From Pseudomonas kilonensis (GTDB lineage: Bacteria; Pseudomonadota; Gammaproteobacteria; Pseudomonadales; Pseudomonadaceae), in contig NZ_LHVH01000005.1 in assembly GCF_001269885.1 (NCBI RefSeq), positions 106,895-170,894 of the forward strand: DNA of 64,000 bases, given 5' to 3'. Made by a program: the position numbers and the translations under genes. The notes beneath the pieces were generated by a model that worked only from the letters and a program-made list of their open reading frames with translations, ran no database searches and was not told the DNA's origin. The number at the start of each line of letters is the position of its first letter. Position 1 is the stretch's first letter. Below are positions 1-8,325 of the stretch, one piece after another.

Positions 1-347
1 ATGTCAATAACGTCACCTACTACAGTTTTTTCGACACCGCCGTGAATACCTACCTGATCGAAGTGGGTGGCCTGGATGTCCATGACGGAGAGGTGGTGGG
101 GTTCGTGGTGAGCTCGGCCTGCGACTACTTCGCCTCGATTGCCTTTCCAGACCGGATTGAAATTGGCCTGCGGGTCGGCAAGCTGGGCAGCAGTTCGGTG
201 CAATACGAGCTGGCGGTGTTCAAGGCGGGCGAGGAGGAGGCTTGCGCGGCGGGGCGTTTTGTTCACGTATTCGTGGACCGGGCGTCGAATCGGCCAGTGG
301 CGATTCCGGATCGGCTGCGTGGGGCTTTGGAACAGTTGGTGGTCTGA
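1..347 (+). CDS. Acyl-CoA thioesterase, hotdog fold (5'-truncated by window edge)
   Basis: The reading frame is open from the left edge (first full codon at 3), so the start lies outside the window. The visible protein begins VNNVTYYSFFDT, the helix-start signature of 4-hydroxybenzoyl-CoA thioesterase/YbgC-like hotdog proteins, where the catalytic Asp sits just before this HVNN-type motif and is therefore not visible. The rest has the expected beta-strand pattern (IEIGLRVGKLGSSSVQYEL) and ends near the usual family length. Such enzymes hydrolyse acyl-CoA thioesters in the cytoplasm; the substrate cannot be told. The GTG at 42 is internal, not a start. It converges on the glycine-zipper gene across a hairpin. 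Confidence 0.8.
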   Translation, partial: VNNVTYYSFFDTAVNTYLIEVGGLDVHDGEVVGFVVSSACDYFASIAFPDRIEIGLRVGKLGSSSVQYELAVFKAGEEEACAAGRFVHVFVDRASNRPVAIPDRLRGALEQLVV

Positions 348-356
348 AACAAAAAA

Positions 357-398
357 TCGCAGCCTCCTGTCAGCTCTGGGAGCTGCCGGAGGCTGCGA
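357..398. terminator. Hairpin between convergent genes (REP-like)
   Basis: An 11-bp inverted repeat (TCGCAGCCTCC at 357-367 and GGAGGCTGCGA at 388-398) lies in the 78-bp gap between two convergent genes. The arm motif AGGCTGCGATC recurs inside the nested repeat near 23947 and 24001, so this is probably a second Pseudomonas REP family that may also act as a bidirectional terminator. There is no clear U-tract. Confidence 0.5.
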
Positions 399-425
399 TC
401 TTCAACGGCGGATATCAGTCAGCCG

Positions 426-905
426 TTAGTCGCGGTAGTGGCGATGATGTTTTTTGCGATGCCCGTAGGCATGGCCGCGACCTGGGTGGCCGTCACGGTA
501 GTAGCGGCGGTCACCACGGCGACCGTCATAACGACGATCATCGTCATCGTCCTTGCCCATGTAGTTACCCAGCGCGCCACCCGCGCCGCCGCCCGCCGCC
601 GCACCGATCAGGCTGCCAGTGCTGCCGCCGACGCTACGGCCGACCACGTTACCACCGGCCGCGCCCAGCGCACCGCCGATCGCCGCTTCGCCGCGGCTGT
701 GTCTGTCTGCACCGACTGCACTGCCGCCCGCACCGCCCAGCGCCGCGCCGATAGTGGAACCGGTGTTGCCGCCCAGGGACTGGCCGACGACCGAACCCAA
801 AACCCCGCCCAATGCGCCGCCCACACCTGCTTCGGCAGTGCCACCGGCAGAAGCGATGCCACTGGTCAGGCTAAGGGACAACAAGAGAATGGAGGAGAAC
901 TTCAT
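426..905 (-). CDS. Glycine-zipper envelope protein (hypothetical)
   Basis: A 159-residue protein with a Sec signal peptide (MKFSSILLLSLSLTSGIASA, cleavage near 20). Residues about 25-115 consist of glycine-zipper repeats of GGALGG / GSxxGxxLGG / GGNVVGRSVGG type, as in YMGG/OmpA-like Gly-zipper proteins that associate with membranes. The C-terminal 45 residues are Asp-, Arg- and His-rich (KDDDDDRR, then a His/Lys tail). It is probably periplasmic or outer-membrane associated; no lipobox Cys is present, so it is not a lipoprotein. The function is not known. It stands alone, convergent with the thioesterase gene. Confidence 0.75.
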   Translation of the reverse strand: MKFSSILLLSLSLTSGIASAGGTAEAGVGGALGGVLGSVVGQSLGGNTGSTIGAALGGAGGSAVGADRHSRGEAAIGGALGAAGGNVVGRSVGGSTGSLIGAAAGGGAGGALGNYMGKDDDDDRRYDGRRGDRRYYRDGHPGRGHAYGHRKKHHRHYRD

Positions 906-1062
906 AGAGGAGCCTCAAAGGGATGACGGCGCGATCCTGAGGCTGGCTTCGCTTGGTTACAATAGAAATCCGACGAGTAACACGACTTGTGCACAATTCT
1001 CTAAGTTATTGTTTTTCGGTGGGAACTTAAGGCAATTCGGCCGGTCTTTAGCTACTTCGGAC

Positions 1063-1093
1063 AGGCCGTTTTCTATGGGAAACGGCCTTTTTT
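1063..1093 (+). terminator. Intrinsic terminator-like hairpin
   Basis: A 9-bp perfect stem (AGGCCGTTT at 1063-1071, AAACGGCCT at 1080-1088) with an 8-base loop is followed by a run of T to 1093. It reads as a rightward terminator although no annotated rightward gene lies immediately upstream, so it may end a short unannotated transcript. Confidence 0.6.
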
Positions 1094-1130
1094 GTGGGCG
1101 TTCGAAAAATAGGATTGTGAGAACAAAGCT

Positions 1131-1222
1131 GTGTGGGAGCAAAGCTTGCTCGCGACACAGGCGACTCTGAACTTCTGAAAGACCGCACCGCTTTCATCGC
1201 GGGCAAGCCTTGCTCCCACACA
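1131..1222. repeat. REPIN (paired REP, GTGGGAGCAAAGCTTGCTCGCGA type)
   Basis: Two inverted REP cores, TGTGGGAGCAAAGCTTGCTC at 1132-1151 and the complementary AAGCCTTGCTCCCACAC near 1205-1221, are separated by about 50 bases. The same unit occurs at 9180, 59534 and elsewhere in this window. Confidence 0.9.
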
Positions 1223-1250
1223 ACCTAAATCCTCGCCATAGACGTGTGTG

Positions 1251-3599
1251 TCAGGCCGACTTGGCCAGGATCAGTCCATTCTCACTCGCCGCTTCCAGGC
1301 GGATCGCGACGAATTTCGACGTTGGGGTATGGCTGCCGTCGCCCGTGCTTTCCAGTGGCACCAGCGGGTTCACTTCAGGGTAGTAGGCCGCAGCCTGCCC
1401 GGCAGGAATGTCGAACGCCAGCAGGGTAAAGCCCTTGACCCGACGCTCGCGACCGTCATCCCAGAGCGAGACGATGTCGGCTTTCTGTCCCGGCTTGAAG
1501 CCCAGGCGAATGATGTCCGCTTCGTTGACGAACAACACGTCACGCTGGCCCTTCACACCGCGATAGCGGTCATCCAGGCCATAAATGGTGGTGTTGTACT
1601 GATCGTGGGAACGCATGGACTGCATGATCAGGTCGGGCAACTGGCCGGTGGCCCGAGTGCGTTCGTGCACAAGGTCGGTCGGCAACCGGTTGGGCTTGAA
1701 GTTGGCGCGACCCGACGGGGTGTTCCAGCGCCGCGAGCCGGCGCTGTTGCCCAGATAGAATCCGCCGGGGTTCTTCAGCTTTTCGTTGAAGTCCTTGAAG
1801 CCGGGTACGGTCTCGGCGATCAGATCGCGGATGCGACTGTAGTCGGCCACCAGCCAGTTCCAGTCCACCGGGCGGCTACCCAGCGTGGCGGCGGCAATGC
1901 CGGCGATGATCCACGGTTCAGAGCGCATCTGGTTCGACAGCGGCTGCAACTGGCCCCTGGAGGCATGCACCATGCTGAAGGAGTCTTCCACGGTCACCGC
2001 TTGCGCACCTTCGGTTTGCAGGTCGATGTCGGTGCGGCCCAGGCACGGCAGGATCAGTGCCTCCTTGCCGTGAGCCAGATGGCTGCGGTTGAGCTTGGTG
2101 CTGATCTGCACCGTCAGGTCGCAATTGGCCAAGGCCTGGAACGTGCGATGGCTGTCCGGTGTGGCTTGGGCAAAGTTTCCGCCCAGGGCGATGAACACCT
2201 TCGCCTGGCCGTCGGCCATGGCGTGGATCGCCTCGACTACGTTGTGGCCGTTTTCACGCGGTACCTTGAATTGGAAGCGCCGCTCCAGCGAGTCGAGGAA
2301 CGCCACTGGCGGACGCTCGTTGATGCCCATGGTCCGGTCGCCCTGGACGTTGCTGTGGCCGCGTACCGGGCACAGGCCTGCGCCTGGCCGGCCGATGTTG
2401 CCGCGCAGCATCATCACGTTGGCGATTTCCTGGATGGTCGCCACCGAATGACGGTGCTGGGTAATACCCATCGCCCAGCACATGATCACGTTCTCGCTTT
2501 TGGCGTACATGCGCGCCGCTTGCTCGATGTCGACCAGGGTCATGCCCGATTGCTCGACGATCTGTTCCCACGGCGTATCGTCGACCGCAGCCAGGTAGTC
2601 CAGCACGTTGGTGCTGTGTTCGTTGAGGAACGCGTGGTCGAACACCGCCGCAGCGCCAGTGTTCTGCGCGTCACGCTCCCACTGCAGCAGGAATTTCGCC
2701 ATGCCGCGCAAGATCGCCATGTCGCCACCCAGGGCCGGGCGGAAATAGGCGGTGTTGGTCGGCTTATTGCCGTTGGTGAGCATTTCGATCGGGCTCTGCG
2801 GATGCTGGAAGCGCTCCAGGCCACGCTCCTTGAGCGGGTTGATGCAGACCACTTGGGCGCCGCGTTTCACCGCCTCGCGCAGCGGTTCGAGCATCCGCGG
2901 ATGGTTGGTACCGGGGTTCTGGCCCCAGACGAAAATCGCGTCGGCGTGCTCGAAATCGTCGAAGGTCACCGTGCCCTTGCCCACGCCAACGCTCTGGGAC
3001 AGCGCTACGCCGCTGGCCTCGTGACACATGTTCGAGCAGTCGGGGAAGTTGTTGGTGCCATAGGCGCGCACGAACAGTTGATACAAGTAGGCCGCTTCGT
3101 TACTGGCTCGGCCCGAGGTGTAGAACTCGGCCTGGTTCGGGCTGGACAACCCTTGCAGGTGCTTGCCGACCAGGGCGAACGCCGCTTCCCAACTGATGGG
3201 CTTGTAGCGGTCGGTTTCGGCGTCGTAGCGCATTGGCTCGGTCAGGCGACCCTGGTACTCGAGCCAGTAGTCGCTCTGCTCCAGCAGCGAGGTCACGCTG
3301 TGCTTGGCGAAAAATGCCGCGTCGACGCGGCGCTTGGTGGCTTCCCAGTTCACGGCCTTGGCGCCGTTCTCGCAGAACTTGACCACGCCGCTTTCCGGCG
3401 AGTCACCCCAGGCACAACCTGGGCAGTCAAAACCGCCATTCTGGTTGGTCTTGAGCATCATGCGGATGTTCTTCAGCGCGTTGTCGCTGGTCAACCAGGC
3501 CTGAGCGACGCTGATCAGCGCTCCCCAGCCACCGGCCGGGCCCTTGTAGGGCTTGTAGCGCGGTACGGGTTTCTGGTCGGCTTGTTGATGATTGCTCAC
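1251..3599 (-). CDS. FdhF/YdeP-family molybdopterin oxidoreductase
   Basis: A 782-residue protein matching the FdhF/YdeP group of the bis-MGD oxidoreductases (formate-dehydrogenase alpha-like, physiological substrate unknown). Near the N-terminus it has a CPGC pair (Cys59, Cys62) and Cys76, then a long molybdopterin domain (YTSGRASNEAAY, FVWGQNPGTNHPRM, MCWAMGITQHRHS, LRGNIGRPGAGLCPVRGHSN) and the C-terminal dinucleotide-binding domain (TPSGRANF, LFVNEADIIRLG). The GTG start at 3599 overlaps the fdhD stop in a GTGA arrangement; an upstream extension in the same frame would run inside fdhD and is rejected. Translational coupling to fdhD fits, since FdhD is needed for sulfuration of this enzyme class. 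Confidence 0.92.
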   Translation of the reverse strand: MSNHQQADQKPVPRYKPYKGPAGGWGALISVAQAWLTSDNALKNIRMMLKTNQNGGFDCPGCAWGDSPESGVVKFCENGAKAVNWEATKRRVDAAFFAKHSVTSLLEQSDYWLEYQGRLTEPMRYDAETDRYKPISWEAAFALVGKHLQGLSSPNQAEFYTSGRASNEAAYLYQLFVRAYGTNNFPDCSNMCHEASGVALSQSVGVGKGTVTFDDFEHADAIFVWGQNPGTNHPRMLEPLREAVKRGAQVVCINPLKERGLERFQHPQSPIEMLTNGNKPTNTAYFRPALGGDMAILRGMAKFLLQWERDAQNTGAAAVFDHAFLNEHSTNVLDYLAAVDDTPWEQIVEQSGMTLVDIEQAARMYAKSENVIMCWAMGITQHRHSVATIQEIANVMMLRGNIGRPGAGLCPVRGHSNVQGDRTMGINERPPVAFLDSLERRFQFKVPRENGHNVVEAIHAMADGQAKVFIALGGNFAQATPDSHRTFQALANCDLTVQISTKLNRSHLAHGKEALILPCLGRTDIDLQTEGAQAVTVEDSFSMVHASRGQLQPLSNQMRSEPWIIAGIAAATLGSRPVDWNWLVADYSRIRDLIAETVPGFKDFNEKLKNPGGFYLGNSAGSRRWNTPSGRANFKPNRLPTDLVHERTRATGQLPDLIMQSMRSHDQYNTTIYGLDDRYRGVKGQRDVLFVNEADIIRLGFKPGQKADIVSLWDDGRERRVKGFTLLAFDIPAGQAAAYYPEVNPLVPLESTGDGSHTPTSKFVAIRLEAASENGLILAKSA

Positions 3600-4441
3600 G
3601 CTTGTTTCTCCATCGCAGGGCTGTAGACCCGCGGCGCACTTTTTTGCGGCAGGTGGATGAGGTTGAGGTTGTGTTGGCGGGCCCACTGCACCGCAAGGCC
3701 CGTGGGCGACGACAGGCTGACCAGGGTCTGGATGCCGGCCCGCAGGACTTTCTGGATCAGTTCGAGGCTGCAACGGCTGGTGACGATCGCCACGCCGCCG
3801 GCCACCGGGATCTGCTGCCGGATCAACGCGCCGATCAGCTTGTCGAGGGCGTTGTGCCGGCCAATGTCTTCGCGACCCAGCAGCAATTCGCCCTGGGCGT
3901 TCATGAACAGCGCGGCGTGGACCGCGCCGCAGTACTGGCCCAGGGGCTGGAACTGGCTGATACGGTCACGCAGGCCATCAAGCCACTGGGCCGGTGGCAG
4001 CGGTGCGCCGGGCAGCACCTTGAGGTTTGGCAATGCCTGTTCCACCGCTTCCACACCGCACAAGCCGCAGCCACTGGTGCCCGTCAATTGCCGGCGTTGC
4101 TGCTTGAGGTTCCAGAAGGCGCGGTTGGCGATGGTCACCTCGGCATGGTGCGCAGCACCCGTACCGCTCAGTTGCAGGTCATAGATGTCCGATGCGTCTT
4201 CAATGATGCCGCTGCCGAGGCTGAAGCCGACGATGAAGTCTTCAAGGTCGGAGGGGGTGACCAGCATGACCGCCTGGCTGATGCCGTTATAGGCAATCGC
4301 CAGCGCCACTTCCTCGGCCAGCGCGGTGCTGTCCGATTGGGAGTGGTCCAGGTTGCAGTAGCGATAGCTCTGGCTGGCGGCCGGCGCGGATGTTTCCATC
4401 GCTGGCGCTGGACTGACCGGAGGCTTGTCGTTCATAGGCAT
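3596..4441 (-). CDS. fdhD: FdhD sulfurtransferase for formate dehydrogenase-type enzymes
   Basis: FdhD transfers sulfur from IscS to the molybdenum cofactor before insertion into formate-dehydrogenase-type apoenzymes. The protein shows the diagnostic CGLCG active-site loop in its middle (TSGCGLCGVEA) and the conserved GREDIGRHNALDKLIG and TSRCSLELIQKV blocks, with the usual length of about 280 residues. The start is ATG 4441 (MPMNDKPP) or ATG 4435 (MNDKPP); neither has a strong Shine-Dalgarno. Its stop overlaps the oxidoreductase GTG, and it follows the LysR gene by about 90 bp on the same strand. Confidence 0.93.
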   Translation of the reverse strand: MPMNDKPPVSPAPAMETSAPAASQSYRYCNLDHSQSDSTALAEEVALAIAYNGISQAVMLVTPSDLEDFIVGFSLGSGIIEDASDIYDLQLSGTGAAHHAEVTIANRAFWNLKQQRRQLTGTSGCGLCGVEAVEQALPNLKVLPGAPLPPAQWLDGLRDRISQFQPLGQYCGAVHAALFMNAQGELLLGREDIGRHNALDKLIGALIRQQIPVAGGVAIVTSRCSLELIQKVLRAGIQTLVSLSSPTGLAVQWARQHNLNLIHLPQKSAPRVYSPAMEKQA

Positions 4442-4528
4442 CACTGAAAGTAGGAATAGTGTTAAGACTAAATGCGGCAATCTGCCACGTCTAATCGCTA
4501 TTACTGATCTTCCAATAGATGACGTCGA

Positions 4529-5416
4529 TCAAGAAGTCGTTGATGATTTCTGGTAAAGGGCAAAACAGGCCTCTGCCAAGGCCGAGCGTGGGGCGCCGCG
4601 TCGCATGATCAGGCCCAGGGGGACTAACGTCTGCGCGCTTTCGATGGGCTGGATGCGCAAGTCTTCGGTCAGCACATTCAGGCCGCTGTCCAACGGCATC
4701 ACCGCGCAACACAGCCCGCCGTGCACAGCTTGTAACAATTGGTGCACCGCGTCGGTTTGCAACAGCGGTTGAGGCGTGAGGCCCCGGCTGTGGAAGTTGT
4801 GATCGATGGATTGGCGAAAATGCATGCCACTGGTGAGCATGCCCAGGGGCAGTTCGATCAGCGCTTCCCAGCTCAGCGGTTGTTCGCCGAAAAAGAAAAA
4901 GCGCTGGTCGTAGAGCAAGCCCATGCGGGTGTGGCTGAAGGGCAGGGCTTCGAAACGTTCGTTGTCCAGGCGTTCCAGATAGGAAATACCCAGGTCGATA
5001 CGGTTGTTCGCCAACTGTTCAAGGATGCGTTCGGAGCTCAGGGACGACAATTCGAAACGCAGGCTGGGGTGCTCGGCGTGCAAGCGCTGCATCATTGCCA
5101 TCGGGTCGAAGTCCGACAACGGCACCACGCCCAGGCGCAGCGTACCCACCAGGTTGCCGCGACAGGCCGCCGCTTCGGCCTGCAGCCCGTCATAGGCCGC
5201 CAACACCGTGCGCGCCCAGGCCAGCACCCGTTCCCCCGGCGCGGTAAAACCTTCAAAGCGCTGGCCGCGATTGACCAGTGGCAGGTCGAGTTCTTCTTCA
5301 AGGCTGCGCAGGCGCATCGACAGGGTCGGCTGGGTGATGTGGCAGCGTGCGGCGGCTTGGCCGAAGTGGCGGGTTTCGTCGAGCGCGATGAGAAATTTCA
5401 GCTGCTTGATGTCCAT
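4529..5416 (-). CDS. LysR-family transcriptional regulator
   Basis: A 295-residue LysR regulator. The N-terminal winged helix-turn-helix is clear (MDIKQLKFLIALDETRHFGQ followed by the ARCHITQPTLSMRLRSLEE recognition helix), followed by a periplasmic-binding-protein-like effector domain (LRLGVVPLSDFDP, NRIDLGISYLER). The start is ATG 5416 at MDIKQLKF, the canonical LysR N-terminus. It lies directly upstream of fdhD-fdhF in the same direction, so it may be co-transcribed or regulate them; the effector is unknown. From memory the same gene order occurs in P. aeruginosa (PA5179-PA5181). Confidence 0.9.
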   Translation of the reverse strand: MDIKQLKFLIALDETRHFGQAAARCHITQPTLSMRLRSLEEELDLPLVNRGQRFEGFTAPGERVLAWARTVLAAYDGLQAEAAACRGNLVGTLRLGVVPLSDFDPMAMMQRLHAEHPSLRFELSSLSSERILEQLANNRIDLGISYLERLDNERFEALPFSHTRMGLLYDQRFFFFGEQPLSWEALIELPLGMLTSGMHFRQSIDHNFHSRGLTPQPLLQTDAVHQLLQAVHGGLCCAVMPLDSGLNVLTEDLRIQPIESAQTLVPLGLIMRRGAPRSALAEACFALYQKSSTTS

Positions 5417-5549
5417 CTTCGCTCCAGGGCGCAGGAAGGTTCGGATTCTAGCGCTTGCGCGTGGCGGGGTCATTGGTCGGTTGGGAACCGGGTTCGTTTC
5501 GCCTGGTCTAGTCTTTGCGTCTGGACACTTAAATCAAGGAGCGTGTGCC

Positions 5550-5990
5550 ATGAGTATTTTTAGCTTTGTGAAGGAAGCCGGTGAAAAGCTGATCGATCTG
5601 CTGACCCCCGGGAATGCCAATGCCAGCGAACAACTGAAAGCGCACATCGCAAAGGTCGGCCTGGGTAATCCGAATGTCCAGGCGACCATCGACGGCGACA
5701 AAGTCATTGTCACCGGTGAAGTAGCGAGCCAGGAAGAAAAGGAAAAGATCCTGTTGGCGGTGGGCAATATCGCCGGTGTCGGCAGTGTCGAGGACCAGAT
5801 TACGGTGACTGGCCCGGTGGCTAAAGAGGCCAAGTTTGTGACAGTCGAAAAAGGTGACACCTTGAGTGCCATTTCCAAGCGTGTTTATGGTGATGCAAAT
5901 AAGTACCAGAAAATTTTCGAGGCCAATAAACCGATGCTGTCGCACCCGGACAAGATCTATCCGGGGCAGGTGTTGCGTATCCCCGAGTAA
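5550..5990 (+). CDS. lysM: BON and LysM domain protein (YgaU/Kbp-like)
   Basis: A 146-residue protein with an N-terminal BON domain (about residues 25-95: IDGDKVIVTGEVASQEEKEK, VGSVEDQI) and a C-terminal LysM domain (about 98-146: VEKGDTLSAISKRVYGDA, IYPGQVLRIPE). This matches E. coli YgaU/Kbp, a small K+-binding protein. There is no signal peptide, so it is probably cytoplasmic despite the LysM. The ATG at 5550 has AAGGA at 5536-5540 with good spacing. It is transcribed away from the lysR gene. Confidence 0.9.
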   Translation: MSIFSFVKEAGEKLIDLLTPGNANASEQLKAHIAKVGLGNPNVQATIDGDKVIVTGEVASQEEKEKILLAVGNIAGVGSVEDQITVTGPVAKEAKFVTVEKGDTLSAISKRVYGDANKYQKIFEANKPMLSHPDKIYPGQVLRIPE

Positions 5991-5993
5991 CCT

Positions 5994-6310
5994 TCAGGCC
6001 TGACAGCCCGGATGTTGTCGATCGAGTGCATATCCATTGCTGCGGTAACGGCGGCTTATGGTTCCGCTCTTACAGCGGGTCACTTTTGAAGAGCGCAAAA
6101 GTAACCAAAACGCTCTTGCCCCACCACTCTGCACCTCGCCTAGGCTCGGTGTGCCCTCACTCCGGCATTGCTCCGTGGGCCCGCCGCGAAGGGCCATCCA
6201 TGGCCCAGCGCGGCTATCCCGGCATCCATGCCGGGATGCCCACTCCACAATGCCTGCGTTCGGCCATCGTGGTTAACGGGGCGCCGAAATCAACGTCCAC
6301 CGCGAGGCGG
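5994..6310. repeat. Dispersed Pseudomonas intergenic element (non-coding)
   Basis: About 315 bases directly after the LysM gene. They contain self-complementary blocks such as GGCATCCATGCCGGGATGCC near 6221-6240 and a segment around 6057-6260 that I recall as a widespread intergenic repeat in P. fluorescens genomes, often miscalled as small proteins because several frames stay open. No ribosome binding site or recognisable protein supports a gene. It abuts the 88-bp tandem array. Confidence 0.45.
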
Positions 6311-6945
6311 CCTAGTAGCCGACCTGGCTCTCCCGGTCGTACACCCATCAGCTCTGTTTGAGCAGGACCTGTGGGAGCAAAGCTTGCTCGCGATGCGGCC
6401 TTAGGGCCGGCCTGACTCTCCCGGTCGTACACCCATCAGCTCTGTTTGAGCAGGACCTGTGGGAGCAAAGCTTGCTCGCGATGCGGCCTTAGGGCCGACC
6501 TGACTCTCCCGGTCGTACACCCATCAGCTCTGTTTGAGCAGGACCTGTGGGAGCAAAGCTTGCTCGCGATGCGGCCTTACAGCCGGCCTGGCTCTCCCGG
6601 TCGTACATCCATCAGCTCTGTTTGAGCAGGACCTGCGGGAGCAAAGCTTGCTCGCGATGCGGCCTTAGGGCCGACCTGACTCTCCCGGTCGTACACCCAT
6701 CAGCTCTGTTTGAGCAGGATCTGTGGGAGCAAAGCTTGCTCGCGATGCGGCCTTAGGGCCGACCTGACTCTCCCGGTCGTACACCCATCAGCTCTGTTTG
6801 AGCAGGATCTGTGGGAGCAAAGCTTCCTCGCGATGCGGCCTTAGGGCTGGCCTGACTCTCCCGGTCGTACACCCATCAGCTCTGTTTGAGCAGGACCTGT
6901 GGGAGCAAAGCTTGCTCGCGATGCGGCCTTACAGCCGGCCTATTT
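6311..6945. repeat. Tandem array of seven 88-bp units, each with one REP core
   Basis: The marker AGCAGGA(C/T)CT occurs at 6361, 6449, 6537, 6625, 6713, 6801 and 6889, an exact 88-base period. Each unit is nearly identical: CTCCCGGTCGTACACCCATC, CTCTGTTTGAGCAGG, then the REP core GTGGGAGCAAAGCTTGCTCG and GATGCGGCCTTA. All REP cores point the same way, unlike the inverted pairs elsewhere in the window. Copies differ only at scattered positions (for example a C for G in the core at 6826), which indicates recent amplification. As 88 is not a multiple of three, open frames across it are not genes. Confidence 0.95.
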
Positions 6946-6967
6946 CTCCGACCGTGCCCCGATCCAA

Positions 6968-6995
6968 CTGTGGGAGCGAGCTTGCTCGCGATGAA
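6968..6995. repeat. Single REP element
   Basis: One REP core (CTGTGGGAGCGAGCTTGCTC at 6968-6987, then GCGATGA) follows the 88-bp array after a short unique spacer and lies just before the yrfG stop codon. Confidence 0.85.
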
Positions 6996-7007
6996 TGCGG
7001 CGCCGGT

Positions 7008-7670
7008 TCAAAGCCCGGCAATCAAGTCCCGATAATCCCCCAACGCGTCAAACTCCCCCGTGTCCTTCGGTCCTTTGCGGCTATCCGGCTCGCTCACGGC
7101 CAGCAAGTGCGCCACGCCGAAGTCCCGGGCACTGCGCAGCACGGGCAGGGTGTCGTCGATGAACAGGCTGCGGGCCGGGTCGAAATTCAAGTCGGCTTGC
7201 AGCGCGTCCCAGAATTGCGGGTTTTCCTTGGGGAAGCCGTAGTCGTGGGAACTGATCAAGCGGTCGAAGTAAGGGGCCAGTTCGATGCGTTCCAGCTTCA
7301 GGGACAATGAATCGCGGTGGGCGTTGGTGATCATCACCACGCGCTTGCCGGCCCGCTGGATCGCCGCGAGGAAGGTATCGGCGTCCGGGCGCAAGGCGAT
7401 CAGGTGCGCGGTTTCCAACTTCAGTTCGCGTACCGGCAGTTTCAGCTCGGTGCTCCAGAAATCCAGGCAATACCATTGCAACTGGCCGGCGTTGCGCTCG
7501 AACAGCGGCTGCAGCTCCATCTCGGCCATCGCCCGGCTCACGCCATGCAGTTCGGCGTAGCGCTGGGGCAGGTGTTCGAGCCAGAAATGGTTGTCGTAAT
7601 GCAGGTCCAGCAGGGTGCCGTCCATGTCCAGCAGAACCGTATCGATCTCATGCCAGGGCAGCAAAGCCAT
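7008..7670 (-). CDS. yrfG: GMP/IMP nucleotidase YrfG (HAD phosphatase)
   Basis: A 220-residue HAD-superfamily phosphatase. Motif I is LLDMDGTLLDLHYDN (nucleophile Asp15, Asp17), motif II is VVMITNAH, and motif IV is SLFIDDTLPVL near the C-terminus. E. coli YrfG dephosphorylates GMP and IMP in purine turnover. ATG 7670 (MALLPWHEIDTVLL) is preceded by GGAGAAG at good spacing; the longer open frame upstream is not needed. It is divergent from nudE with about 90 bp between, as I recall in other pseudomonads, grouping nucleotide-cleanup enzymes. Confidence 0.9.
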   Translation of the reverse strand: MALLPWHEIDTVLLDMDGTLLDLHYDNHFWLEHLPQRYAELHGVSRAMAEMELQPLFERNAGQLQWYCLDFWSTELKLPVRELKLETAHLIALRPDADTFLAAIQRAGKRVVMITNAHRDSLSLKLERIELAPYFDRLISSHDYGFPKENPQFWDALQADLNFDPARSLFIDDTLPVLRSARDFGVAHLLAVSEPDSRKGPKDTGEFDALGDYRDLIAGL

Positions 7671-7758
7671 AAAACTTCTCCATCGGTAATCGGATATCCG
7701 ACACAAACAATCAGAATAGGCCGGGTATAGTAGCCCGCTATCGCCCAGGGAGCCGTTT

Positions 7759-8325
7759 ATGCGCCAGAAACCCACCATACTCGATCGCCGGATCGTCGCT
7801 ACCAGCCGCCTGTTTTGCGTGGAAGAACTGAAATTGCGGTTTTCCAACGGTGTTGAGCGCACCTATGAACGTCTGGCGAGCAAGGGGGTGGGCTACGGCG
7901 CGGTGATGATCGTGGCGATGCTCGATGCCGATCACGCGGTGTTGGTGGAAGAGTATTGCGGTGGCACCGACGCCTACGAACTGTCCCTGCCCAAGGGCTT
8001 GATCGAGCCAGGCGAAGACGTGCTGGCGGCGGCCGAACGGGAGCTCAAGGAAGAGGCCGGTTTCGGTGCGCGCCAGTTGGAACACCTGACCGAACTGTCG
8101 TTGTCCCCCGGCTACATGAGCCAGAAGATCCAGGTGGTGCTGGCGACCGATCTGTATGAAGAACGGCTGGAGGGTGACGAGCCCGAGCCGATGCGTGTGG
8201 ACAAGGTCAACCTGCGTGAGCTGTCGGCCCTGGCACAGAACCCGCAGTTCACCGAGGGCCGGGCCTTGGCGGCGCTGTACCTGGCCCGTGACCTGCTGGC
8301 CCAGCGTGGAGCATTTCTGTCATGA
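7759..8325 (+). CDS. nudE: ADP compounds hydrolase NudE (Nudix)
   Basis: A 188-residue Nudix hydrolase active on ADP-ribose, Ap3A, NADH and related ADP-containing compounds. The Nudix box is complete (LPKGLIEPGEDVLAAAEREL followed by KEEAGF, about residues 76-101), and the N-terminal RKPTILDRRIVATSRLF is typical of NudE. The start is ATG 7759. The stop overlaps the cysQ start (ATGA), so the two are translationally coupled and probably work together in clearing ADP-ribose-like metabolites and PAP. Confidence 0.93.
   Translation: MRQKPTILDRRIVATSRLFCVEELKLRFSNGVERTYERLASKGVGYGAVMIVAMLDADHAVLVEEYCGGTDAYELSLPKGLIEPGEDVLAAAERELKEEAGFGARQLEHLTELSLSPGYMSQKIQVVLATDLYEERLEGDEPEPMRVDKVNLRELSALAQNPQFTEGRALAALYLARDLLAQRGAFLS

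Larger units (their letters stand above)
906..1250. other. Intergenic region with hairpin terminator and REPIN
   Basis: No convincing gene. It contains a sigma-E/AlgU-like -35 hexamer GAACTT at 1023-1028 followed after 16 bases by TCTTTA, then a strong hairpin with U-tract at 1063-1093, then a REPIN at 1131-1222. A transcript from the GAACTT site would be terminated almost at once. Confidence 0.5.

Noticed and set aside
1248..3626. Long + strand open frame of 792 codons opposite the oxidoreductase gene
   Set aside because: It is the mirror of a GC-rich gene: the protein is Arg/Val/His-rich, matches no family, and the opposite strand encodes a clear FdhF/YdeP oxidoreductase.
6311..6945. CRISPR array
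   Set aside because: The 88-bp units are nearly identical over their whole length; there are no unique spacers and no cas genes. It is a tandem REP repeat.
6547..7310. Small proteins across the 88-bp array
   Set aside because: The period of 88 is not a multiple of three, so open frames shift between units; they have no ribosome sites and no relatives.
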